From the NCBI RefSeq assembly GCF_040954645.1, contig NC_092804.1:147383108-147447107 (forward strand): a stretch of 64,000 nt of DNA, read 5' to 3'. Each line of letters opens with the position of its first letter. Positions within the stretch are counted from its first letter, which is position 1. This DNA comes from Diabrotica undecimpunctata (taxonomy: Eukaryota; Arthropoda; Insecta; Coleoptera; Chrysomelidae). The position numbers and the translations under genes were made by a program. Shown here in pieces: positions 32,796-42,178 of the stretch. The notes below the pieces were generated by a model that saw only the letters and a program-made list of their open reading frames with translations, was not told the origin of the DNA and did no database searches.

Positions 32796-34057
32796 CAGCG
32801 ATACTCAAAGTGTGTTCCGCGGAACCCTAGGGTTCCGCGATACCCTTGTAGGGGTTCCGCGAGAATTTAGAAAAAAATTCAAAACACGTCTCTCTGATCG
32901 ACTGTTCTGATGCGGCATAGTACGATTCACGAGGCGCAGTCGAACTTAGTTGCCTTGTACAATTTTACTATGCCTGCCACTGCCCATATCTCTTGTGAGC
33001 GCGCAGTCCTCGACGACCGCGCCTCTACATTTGACACTTTGACACCTGCTATAAAAATGTTTATACAAACAAAGTGTTTATTGTTGTACTGCTGTATTCT
33101 AATTGTATCAGTTTTGTACATTTCTTCTTTGGACTAAACTGTTCTGTAGTAACGGTCGTGAGTTATTTTGTTGTTTTTAACAAAGAAGAATGGAACGTTG
33201 GCTTAAAGTTGGCGAATGTTCGAAAGCAGTACGCGCAGAGTATACAGCAATTACTGATCAAGACGATTATGCAACAATGTCAAGTTCCACGGTTTCAAAG
33301 GCGAAAAAAAAAGGAAGTATGATGAATTATATATCAGTTTCGGATTTTTTAATTCCAATGGCTCAATTCTCTGCATCCTATGTAGTAAACTGTTTCCTAA
33401 TAGTTCCATGGCACCTGCCAAATTGCGCCGACATTTAGAAACTGTGCACCCCGAGTCTAAAGATAAGAATAAAGAATTTTTTCTACGTAAGAACAGTTAT
33501 TGGAAAGTCAAAAAACTATGATACATGTAACTCAAACTATCAATGAAAAGGTCACAGAGGCATCATATTTAGTTAGCTATCGCATTGCACAAGCAAGTGA
33601 TTCACAATATCGTTGAAAATTCAATAAAACCATGTGTGTTATACATAACAAAATGTATGCTTGATGAAAAATCTGCAAAGTTATTTTCTACTGTGCCGCT
33701 ATGGAACGATACTGTTTCACGGCGAATTCATGATTCGAAATCATGAAAACACCACAAAACACCACCCAAAAAATCACAAAATACCGCAATAGACTGGACG
33801 CCGAACCTGATATGAGACCTTAAATGTCCTCTATCAACCAATTGATGAAAAATAAAAAACAGTCCCATACTTCCCATTAGTTAGAGTTTTCTTATTTAAT
33901 ATCTTCTATTAATATACTTGTTATGTAAGCAAGTACTAAGTTACTGTTACATTGTACTAATAATACACTTTTAAAAACTACTGTTTTATTGTAGGGTTCC
34001 GTCAAGTATTTCGCTTTCCAAAAGGGTTCCGCCACCAAAAAAGATTGAGAACCGCTG
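32796..34057 (+). mobile_element. hAT DNA transposon, internally deleted
   Basis: A 1,262-bp unit whose ends read CAGCGATACTCAA and, inverted, CAGCGGTTCTCAA, the usual hAT terminal pattern. An exact 8-bp duplication flanks it. Subterminal GGTTCCGC motifs cluster at both ends (32817-32865 and 33995-34032). It keeps the BED-finger part of a transposase but not the catalytic core. Confidence 0.9.
33190..33760 (+). pseudogene. ZBED5-like hAT transposase, N-terminal part
   Basis: Starts MERWLKVGECSKAVR (33190). After a frame shift comes a BED-type zinc finger reading CSKLFPNSSMAPAKLRRHL followed by VHPESKDKNKEFF. Later segments read VTEASYLVSYRIAQASDS and KSAKLFSTVPLWNDTVSRR. These are the blocks of the ZBED5/SCAND3-like branch of hAT transposases. 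The catalytic DDE region and the dimerisation domain are deleted, so the copy is non-autonomous and decayed. Confidence 0.75.
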
Positions 34058-34253
34058 AGCTACATCAAAGTGTGCATCCAAATATAATTATTCATACTCA
34101 AGAGCACCCAGTTGTAAATTTGTATACATAAATGTTTATTAACATGAAAGTTATAGCAAAAAATAAAATTTTAAATCTTTTAATTTCTGTAAGTGTTTTT
34201 TAAATGTATTTGTACGCCTTTTATTAATGTTAAAATTGTTTTACATTGTACTC

Positions 34254-34282
34254 CTGATGAAGCTATCAAATAAATAGCGAAA
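34254..34282 (+). ncRNA. Hammerhead-like core with intact CUGAUGA and stem II
   Basis: CTGATGA, A, GCTAT/ATAGC stem with a 7-nt loop, GAAA. The surrounding 34187-34350 resembles 11875-12040. No catalytic test is possible from sequence alone. Confidence 0.45.
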
Positions 34283-34383
34283 TATTGAGTTTCTTAGAAA
34301 AAACAAAGATTTTTATTAGAAACCTCTGTACCTGATAATTCCTATGTACTTATAAATTATTTTTTGGTCGAAATAATCACTTG

Positions 34384-34384
<1 letters not shown>

Positions 34385-34437
<53 letters not shown>
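34385..34437. repeat. (TA)n microsatellite
   Basis: TA tract just before the long palindrome. Confidence 0.95.
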
Positions 34438-34438
<1 letters not shown>

Positions 34439-34467
34439 AGAAATACTGGATATTATTGACTGTCGAT

Positions 34468-34965
34468 ATAAATAAACAACACAGTTTATTAGGGCTGCAG
34501 TCAGCAGCCCTAATAATGATGTTATAGAAACACTCTTTTGACTTTTGGTCGAGCTTTCGGAATTTTTTTATTCCTTCTTCAAAACACTGTAATTAGAAGA
34601 AAGTGTAAATATTTACAACATATCTCAAATTGTCATTACAACTTACTAGTCGTTGAGATTATGTTTCTAAAGCTTCGATACTCAACATTAAAAACACACA
34701 TATAAAATTTTAAATTTTAAATTTTAAATGTTATATTTTATATGTGTGTTTTTAATGTTGAGTATCGAAGCTTTAGAAACATAATCTCAACGACTAGTAA
34801 GTTGTAATGACAATTTGAGATATGTTGTAAATATTTACACTTTCTTCTAATTACAGTGTCTTGAAGAAGGAATAAAAGAATTCCGAAAGCTCGACCAAAA
34901 GTCAAAAGAGTGTTTCTATAACATCCCGGCCAAACCTACTGACTGCAGCCCTAATAAACTGTGTT

Positions 34966-34974
<9 letters not shown>
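34468..34974. repeat. Long palindrome with hammerhead-like cores in both arms
   Basis: Arms of about 240 bp (34468-34710 and 34732-34974) are near-perfect reverse complements around an AT-rich centre of about 20 bp. Each arm carries TTGAAGA, a GGAAT/ATTCC stem and GAAAGCTCG (right arm 34861-34892). TA tracts lie on both sides. It resembles head-to-head terminal repeats of a Penelope-like element; no protein is encoded. Confidence 0.7.

Positions 34975-35011
<37 letters not shown>
34966..35011. repeat. (TA)n microsatellite
   Basis: TA tract at the outer edge of the palindrome. Confidence 0.95.
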
Positions 35012-35013
<2 letters not shown>

Positions 35014-36559
35014 TAAGATCCTAATAAAATTTTCTTATATATAATTCTTTTATAAATAAATCATCATAAAGTAGATTTTTTCATTATATTGTCATTTTAC
35101 TTCAATTTTTTTTTACAAAAAAAGAAAAAGCATGAAAAACTAAGATTCATTTAATCCATAAAATGCAAGTATCACTTTTTTTTAACGCATAAGGTAAGTA
35201 ATAATATATAATAAACAATTTTTAATTTTGTATTCCTTTAATTTAGTTCAAATTTGACATTTAATAATCAATGTTTTTATCGGTCGGTAAACTATAGTGC
35301 TTTTTGAGAAAGTCATATTTGAAAAAGTCATATTGATACCTTTTTAGTAGTTAATTTTATTTTTACAAAATTGATTTATAGATTGCTTGGAGTTATCTAT
35401 TCAAGAAAATCTTTAATTACCGGAAGGAACAAGTTGTGATAAAGGTACTGAATAGCTTGAAAATTTTGATAAATTGCGCTTTTATTTATATTACCATGAA
35501 GGTATTTCTCTTGTAGAAAATATGCCTTAACATCTAACTTAATCCAATTGCATATAAAACGAGCATTTTATGTGGTGTGCACAGAATTGATGTGTCCTGA
35601 TGAGGCTGCAAGAAAACTTAATTATCGTTTATATGGATATCAAATAGATAATTTAAACATTAAAATTAAAACTTTTTAAAGCTTTAAAGTCTCCAAACAC
35701 AGACCTAATACCACCATGTGAATGTAAATATTGTCACGTTGTCACAAACCGTTTTTACATTTAAAAGTGTAATCAATAATACGGCTAGTACTACAAATAA
35801 AATGTTTAAAATTTTCTTCCATTTATTTCTAATGTTCACAATTTATTTCTAATGTTCATATACTCTCATCGCAGCTAATTTGCTTCGAATACAATTAATA
35901 TCAGTGTCTCTATCACGAGAGTTTTAAACCGTAAAATCAAAGGCGAAAGAGAAACAAAGAGAAAATTCAACAACAAGTACTTTAAATTAAATAAAGCGGC
36001 AGAAGTTAACAGTAGATAATACAATTTGCACTTTTAGTATAACACTAGTATGGAGGTGAATTTTCGTCCGTTTTCAATTAGCTGTATATTTCCAAAGCCG
36101 AAAAGGCCATTTCCACTGTTAACCAATTTACGAATCATTGTTACACGCTTCAATGAATGACGGAAATCATTTAAACTTTTCCTTTTAGCTGCTAAAATTC
36201 AAAAAGTTAAATTGGATGATGCAAGCGTCGTAAAAATTTTACTTTGATGAGATGATAAACCCTATTTTTTGCAAGATATTTTAAAAAGTAGTGTGTATTT
36301 GTAGTTGAGTTATTTTTAAACTCGAGATAAAATCCTGACTTTTTTTACCTTTAGTATGTTCTTTTTTTTATTTTATTGATAACAGCATTAACTACTTTGG
36401 GTTATTAGCTGTACTATAGTTATACATAGTAGTTTATTACACAGATACTTAAATCTAAAACAATATTTTTGATTAATTGCTAGATTTACAGTAAGGTTAA
36501 AATGTCATATTTTACAATTATTGTAATTAGAGTTTACAAAACATTAATAGTTACAATTT
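35012..36559. other. AT-rich DNA, nothing recognised
   Basis: No coding region with a recognisable motif and no repeat partner identified within the window. Confidence 0.5.
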
Positions 36560-37290
36560 GTTTAAAACATTAATATCTTTCAGATAGTTAAACATATTTG
36601 TAAATTTACAATGTGCAGCTAAGACTGCTCTTATATTGTTAGGTAGTAAGTGTTTTTGTCTTTCACTGATATATTTACATTTACACTATTAAGATATATT
36701 CTACATTAATGTCGCAGTTACATAAGTAACAAATAGATTTGATTTCGAGATTAGGTAGCTGTGAGTTGGTCTGCTTTGACCCATATCTAAAGGGGTTAGC
36801 TTAACAAACAGCTGGCGATGTGTAGAGTCGATTGTAAAAGATTCAATTCGTTTTTCCATTCATTTGTCACTTTTTCTTTAAGGAACGATTTGTAATCGAC
36901 AACAGACACTGAGTTCACTAACACTAAAGAGGCTCTGTGTATTGCTTTCCTGGCATGAAAATTTGCATGTTTTCTTGAAGTCCAATATATGATGGAACCC
37001 ACATAAAGCGTGCTTGCTGCTTCGCGTTGTTTAGCAAATGTAATTGTTCTTTTATTAAAATACGTACTTATGGGATTACTTGTATATCGTATCTAATGCA
37101 CTCAGTGAGTCGGCAATTATGACAGAATTTGGAATTTTTTGGGTTCGTATATAAATGGGAGCTTGCAGAATTAAATATAGTTCTCCAGAGTAATTACTGC
37201 AACTAAAAGATAATTTAAACTATAATACAATGTTCGGAGTTATAACTGCTGATCCCACACCATCAAACTGTTTGTATTTGTTTAGTGTAG
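36560..37290 (-). pseudogene. RNase H and C-terminal region of I-like element A
   Basis: Minus strand: VGSAVITPNIV, YSGELYLIL and IADSLSALDTI correspond to RNase H blocks carrying the catalytic Glu and Asp. TFAKQREA, VTNEWKNEL and a CYLCNCDINVEYILI zinc-like end follow, with stops and frame changes. RNase H after RT places the element in the I group of non-LTR elements. It joins the RT parts at 37690-38888 and the endonuclease at 40140-40790. Confidence 0.7.
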
Positions 37291-37370
37291 TGTTATCTTC
37301 AACTTTATTGTTAATTGTATGCTTATGACATTCTGGGATTGTTGGATAGCCCGAAACTGACGAAATGCCT

Positions 37371-37400
37371 CTGAGGATGCTCTAGTGAGCGAAAGTACTT
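37371..37400 (+). ncRNA. Hammerhead-like core (CTGAGGA)
   Basis: CTGAGGA (allowed as CUGANGA), GCTC/GAGC stem with a TAGT loop, then GAAAG. It lies in a short insertion of about 140 bp between the RNase H and thumb parts of element A. Confidence 0.4.
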
Positions 37401-37689
37401 GGGCAAGATTTAATTAATAAAACTGTGCTCGATATCTGCCTTTAAGTTAATAAAATAATTGTTGCATGAGGGGTCTCAAGCTTATTGTATTTAAAAAGAG
37501 TTAGATCACATATTGCAAGAGGAAAGGTCCAAGGAAGAGGTGTGACTGTATTTGTCTGATCAAAAAATTTTGGGAATTGAATATTATAGAGAGAGAGAGA
37601 TATCTTCTGAATCTCTCGTAAAATGGAGGGTGTGTCTTTTTTTTATTTATATAAGTTTCTTTGAAACGTTCAGCGATAGTATGATGGAA

Positions 37690-37965
37690 AGTGGGATTCG
37701 ATTTTATCGCACATATGGATGATGCTCATGTTCTTAAATTTAAAGGTGGTTCAACGGTTAAATATTGTAGACTTTTAATGGGGCTAGTACCAAATGCTTC
37801 TGTAGCTATTCTTAGTACTGTATTTTGCATGACTTCTAGTTGCGCAAGAAGAGTCTTCTTTGCAGATGAGTATACAACTGATCCATATTCGAGTTTTGAT
37901 CGTACTAGTGATTTATAAATATGAATCAGACTTTTAAAATCTGAGCCCCAATTACAATTGCACAT
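37690..37965 (-). pseudogene. RT thumb region of I-like element A
   Basis: The open frame reads LIHIYKSLVRSKLEYGSVVY, QLEVMQNTVLRIATEAFGTSPI and LQYLTVEPPL, the strongly conserved post-catalytic block of Jockey/I-type RTs. The plus-strand frame over it is a shadow. Confidence 0.85.
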
Positions 37966-38099
37966 AATTAAGCATTAAATTAAGACCAGATTGACAAGAT
38001 TGTTTAATTTGCATAATATGGTAGTTCCAAGATAGTTTCTTATCAAAGATCATTCCTAAAAATTTTAAGTGTTCCAAATAAGTTAAGTTGTTTAAATAT

Positions 38100-38888
38100 T
38101 AATGAAGATCTGGATTTGTAGAGTGCCGTTTTTTTGAGAATAAAATACATTGGGTTTTTGTTTGTAGAAAATTGCGATCCCATAGCTTTTGACTAGTTTT
38201 TAATTTGATTTATTGCAGATTGTAAGTTTTTCTGTATAGAAAGAATGTTTTTTTCTCTTGAATATATAACCAAATCATCAACGTACAATCTCGCCTTAAC
38301 AAGTTTTGGAAATTTTTCTAAAATTTTGTTTATCGCGACTAAAAATATTATTGAACTATGTAATAACGAATCCTTGAGGTGTTCCATTTGTTTGATCTTT
38401 AGTGCTGGATATTGTACCATTTATCTTAACTTATCTATAAATTATCTATGGCGGATCTACTTCTGCGAAAGCAGCTTTGTTCATTGATTATTAATTTATT
38501 ATTTTCCAAAAACCATCTTAGTCTATAATTCACCATTTTTTCAAAGCTCAAAGCACACAGATTTTGCACATTGTATTGGAAAGAGAAATTGCCTATATGA
38601 ATTAGGATCACTTCGTGATTTATTTGATTTAACTAATGGAATTATTATCGCCTGTGTCCATTTTGTGGGGAACTGATTATTTGTCCAAATTCTGTTGTAT
38701 AGGTTAAGAAGATATTTTTTTCCATTATCTGGTAGCTTTTGTAAGAAACTAACAGGAATATCGTCTGGTTCTGGCGATGATTTTTTGCTGGTACTTAAAG
38801 AGTGATTAAGCTCTTCCGTGGTAAATGTTATATTAAGAAGATTATCTTTAATGAAATCCATTAATTGATTTTTCGAAATCATTTTAGT
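38100..38888 (-). pseudogene. RT fingers and palm of I-like element A
   Basis: The frame from 38882 gives FTTEELNHSLSTSKKSSPE, FPTKWTQAIIIPLVK and a damaged 'NSYRxI'. After a frame break, WFLENNKLINNEQSCFRR is readable. Motif A is missing. A frameshifted NGTPQG motif B is followed by LYVDDLVIYSR, the catalytic box with Tyr-Val-Asp-Asp intact. The sequence is cut on its upstream side by the palindromic insertion at 38900-39616. Confidence 0.8.
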
Positions 38889-38959
38889 ATTGATAAAATT
38901 TTGAATAAAATCCTTTATAAAAAGGTATATAAAACCCAGTTGGGCTATGTTGAATTGAC

Positions 38960-38992
38960 AAAACGTTTTCGGAATAAGTATTCCATCATCAG
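38960..38992 (-). ncRNA. Hammerhead-like core, left arm
   Basis: Reverse complement of the motif at 39471-39500: CTGATGA, GGAAT/ATTCC stem, ACTT loop, GAAAACGTTTTGTC. Confidence 0.45.
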
Positions 38993-39137
38993 TGTCTAGT
39001 TAATACATGGATGTAGCCACTAAATATGTGGGTAAAAACCCTTTAAAAATTATTAAATAAAATTTAGTTTACATTATGTCTAATTTACAGTTGAGATGTT
39101 AAAGTTACCGTTGGATTGGTAACATGGCGACATATAA

Positions 39138-39139
<2 letters not shown>

Positions 39140-39195
<56 letters not shown>

Positions 39196-39246
39196 GCCAT
39201 GTTACCAATCCAACGGTAACTTTAACATCTCAACTGTATAACATAA

Positions 39247-39331
<85 letters not shown>
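39140..39331. repeat. Two (TA)n tracts
   Basis: TA repeats at about 39140-39192 and 39251-39331, separated by the partial third arm. Confidence 0.9.
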
Positions 39332-39334
<3 letters not shown>

Positions 39335-39470
39335 GCCATGTTACCAATCCAACGGTAACTTTAACATCTCAACTGTAAATTAGACATAATGTAAACTAAA
39401 TTTTATTTAATAATTTTTAAAGGGTTTTTACCCACATATTTAGTGGCTAAATCCATGTATTAACTAGACA

Positions 39471-39500
39471 CTGATGATGGAATACTTATTCCGAAAACGT
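39471..39500 (+). ncRNA. Hammerhead-like core, right arm
   Basis: CTGATGA (39471-39477), GGAAT/ATTCC stem with an ACTT loop, GAAA, then ACGTTTTGTC, where GTC could serve as the cleavage triplet of a type I hammerhead with a very short stem III. Confidence 0.5.
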
Positions 39501-39628
39501 TTTGTCAATTCAACATAGCCCAACTGAGTTTTATATACCTTTTTATAAAGGATTTTATTCAAAATTTTTTAATATATGGTATACAGCCAAATACAGGAAC
39601 TTTGTTTCCTTGTGGATATTGATAAAAT

Positions 39629-40122
39629 CTTTACAAAAGTTTACAGAACTTTAGTAGTTCTGCTATGTCGTTATTAGATGTTATTATCTGTTTCTTTTTG
39701 CATAAGAATGGAATCCTTTTATGTGTATTGCTTAAAGATATTTTTCTAACATTTTCCCATACGGTGCTTATATGCATATTGGTATTAATAGAAGACATAA
39801 ATTCTTGACAAGATTGTTTTCTGTTCTTTTTAGTTATATATCTAGCTTGACCCCGTAATTTGTTATATTCTATTGTATTTTCAGTTGTTTTGTGAAGTAT
39901 TAATTTGTTAAAGGACTTTTTATATTTTTTTACTATGTAAGTACACTCGGCGTTCCACAATCGCAATGAATTTCTGTTATGTAGAGTTTGTGTTTTACCT
40001 ATATGTCTTTCACCAGCAAGATGGATTAGTGGCATAAACGAATTAAGAAGTTCATCTATGTGATGATTTCCGGTGACTTCTTTTAAGGTATGGCAGTTCT
40101 GTTGGATATACTTTTTGAACAA
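39629..40122 (-). pseudogene. Endonuclease-RT linker of I-like element A
   Basis: The open frame of about 163 residues is rich in Lys and Asn: HIGKTQTLHNRNSLRLWNAE, YKKSFNKLILHKTTENTIEY, LRGQARYITKKNRK and ISTVWENVRKIS. This matches the variable linker between endonuclease and RT in I/Jockey-type elements. It continues across the palindromic insertion into the RT at 38888. Confidence 0.7.
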
Positions 40123-40139
40123 ATAGATAGCTTTCTTTA

Positions 40140-40790
40140 GATTCTATTTTGGAATTGGGGTTGTATTAATATCTTCATAATTATTATTGAAAGAGATTTT
40201 GATAGCATAATGACCACTTTTATATTAAAACGGGATTACATCCCATGAAAACTTTGGTGATGAACCTGTATGAATATTATGTCGTGTTGATTGTCCATCA
40301 TTCAGCAAATTTAGGTTTTTTAAGGTAATTATGTTTTCAAAAATGTTTCCTTTGAAATTTATTCCGAGAAATCCCCATATTGGATTGTGACTATTATCAC
40401 CAACAATTATTCTAAGAGTAGGAATTTAATTTAATACATATGAAATATCTGCTTCTGTGATTGGTAAATAAGGTGGAATTTATATATTACAGATATTTAT
40501 TTTTGTGGAAAGGACACTGATACTCCTACTACTTCTAATTTACTATTGATTAATAATGCTTCCGATTCATATTTTTTGTTAACATATGTAAGAACTCCTC
40601 CACTAGCAATATTTGCGTCGTTCCGGTTTTTATGGAAACAAGAATAATTCCTTAAGTCATAACTATGCTGTCCTTTAAAGTTTGTTTCTTGTAAATAAAT
40701 AATTGATGGCGAGATTATTGAACATAAATGTTTAAGCATTATTAAACGGATATAGAACCCGTTAACATTCTATTGAAGAATTGGATCGAA
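40140..40790 (-). pseudogene. AP-type endonuclease of I-like element A
   Basis: The frame 40739-40497 reads MLKHLCSIISPSIIYLQETN and FHKNRNDANIASGGVLTYV, the N-terminal metal-binding Glu and the mid-domain blocks. Damaged sequence to 40140 retains IIVGDNSHNPIWGF and a C-terminal 'SxHYAI' block, where intact enzymes have SDHxPI. Several stops separate them. Upstream 'NVNGF' near 40770 suggests that the domain start is present. Confidence 0.75.
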
Positions 40791-41283
40791 GATTTTAGTT
40801 TATTTCTTGAGATGAATTTGTTGTAGTATCACTGTCTTGATTAACGGCATCATCTGAGTCTAGCATTTTTTGTATTTTGTGTATTATTTTAGTGCATTTG
40901 CTATTTATGCTTTTTTTCTGTAAAATACGGCTTAATTGTTGATATCATATTCATAAGCATTCTCTGCCACATTTGAAAAATTGCAGAATCAATACTATTA
41001 TCAAAATGTAAGAACTGTAATATTATTTTTATAGATACATAAATTTTGTTCTGTTTTATTTTGTTTTTTAATTCTTTTACTACTTTATTATGTGTTTTTT
41101 ATGTAATAATTTGTGGTATACATTTTGTTTTATCTTTTTGCGTTTAATGTTTTCAAACCATTATAACAGATTAAACCTATGTAAATATTAGTTTTGTTAG
41201 TCTTACATTTGCAACTTGTATTTACATAATTTAAGATATAAATGCAATGAAGACTTTCTATATTATTTGAAAACATTGACAAA
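40791..41283. other. AT-rich; 5' flank of element A and 3' UTR of element B
   Basis: No open frame with a family motif. Placed between the C-terminal stop of element B (41284) and the endonuclease start of element A. Confidence 0.4.
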
Positions 41284-41658
41284 TTAAGGTTTATTGGAAA
41301 ATTTGGAAGGATTTATTAATTCCTTATCTGTAATCTTAATTTGTAAATTACATTCTAATATAATATGTATTAGATCTCCTATTTGGCCACAAGTATGTAC
41401 AATATTGTGAGTAATTGAAAAGTCGATTTCATGCATGTAAGGTGGCTTAAGAGCATGATTTGCTCTCAACCGATGAATAGTCTCTATAAAATGTCGATTA
41501 GATTCTATGTAAAACCATCTTCTAGAGAGCATTCTATGTTCTTTGCAACAGCGTCGACTCGTTTTACACTCCATTAGGTTTTGGAGCGTTGGATTCTGTT
41601 CATAATTAATAAACGTATGTTTTTTAATTCCATCTACATCTGACCATGCTTGTTCCAT
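41284..41658 (-). pseudogene. C-terminal zinc-like region of I-like element B
   Basis: This open frame reads RRWFYIESNRHFIETIHRLR, ANHALKPPYMHEIDFSITH and VHTCGQIGDLIHIILEC. The 'RLRxNH ... C.xCG...L.HI...C' pattern is the C-terminal end of I-like ORF2 proteins. It follows endonuclease sequence (41680 on) directly, so the whole RT and RNase H have been deleted between them. Confidence 0.7.
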
Positions 41659-41679
41659 CGTGGTTTTAAGATATGACCT

Positions 41680-42178
41680 TTTTCCTTAATGGAAAAATAT
41701 TTTGGGAAAGCGATGTTGGCTGACTGGTTTTATATTTACGGACAAACCTTGTAATAAAAATAACTAGCAGATGATTAGATCCATAAGGTTCTTGTAGAGT
41801 ATTTCAATTAAAATGAGAGGCAATATTTTGGAAACAAATGGTTAAGTCGGCAGCAGAAGGTTTTTTGGAAATAGCGAGAGTGGGAGACAGATCATTTAAA
41901 TATTCTAAATTACAGAATTTTATATCATCTGAAAAATCTTTACTTAATCTTTTATTGACTTCGCAGCCCCACGCCAAGTTGTGTGCATTAAAATCGCCTC
42001 CTATTATAAATGGTTTCTGAATATTTTTTTAAAAATTGATCTATTGTTGAAAATTTTGTTTCTAGATTCATTATATAGAGAAATTATATGTCAAGCTTTC
42101 TCTAAAGGTGAAATTTTTATTGAAATTTACTTATATGTATACGAATACCTATTTCGACAAATTAGTTCTTCACATTTT
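41680..42178 (-). pseudogene. Endonuclease of element B, C-terminal half
   Basis: Minus strand: ECELICRNRYSYTYK-like sequence near 42165, then KPFIIGGDFNAHNLAWG, a middle block and DLTICFQNIASHFNWNTL...GSNHLLVIFI. GDFNAHN and the final 'S(D/N)H' are endonuclease active-site blocks (Asp changed to Asn in the last). The domain is split by an RTE insertion at 42179-44147 and resumes at 44163. Confidence 0.75.
42164..42178 (+). repeat. Target-site duplication, left copy
   Basis: AGTTCTTCACATTTT, repeated exactly at 44148-44162. Confidence 0.92.

Larger units (their letters stand above)
30417..34185. mobile_element. Second copy of the long-TIR mariner-type element, heavily interrupted
   Basis: A transposase remnant at 30429-30612 (minus strand) parallels 19550-19757. 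Sequence at 32549-32795 and 34066-34185 parallels the right and then the inverse left arm of the copy at 18809-21140. The far end was not found. Insertions within it: RTE at 30917-31275, another RTE at about 31590-32548, and a hAT element at 32796-34057. Confidence 0.65.
38900..39616. mobile_element. Palindromic Penelope-like insertion in element A
   Basis: About 717 bp flanked by TATTGATAAAAT at 38888-38899 and 39617-39628. Arms of about 240 bp (38896-39135 and 39332-39580) are reverse complements, with (TA)n tracts and a third partial arm (39193-39240) between them. Each main arm has CTGATGA, a GGAAT/ATTCC stem and GAAAACG. Removing the insert restores one reading frame of the RT. Penelope-like elements are known for such inverted terminal repeats and hammerhead motifs. 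Confidence 0.75.

Noticed and set aside
35590..35620. CTGATGAGGCTGCAAGAAAAC as a further hammerhead
   Set aside because: Core-like bases are present, but there is no pairing for stem II.
37691..37918. 75-residue plus-strand frame
   Set aside because: Shadow of the conserved RT thumb block on the minus strand.
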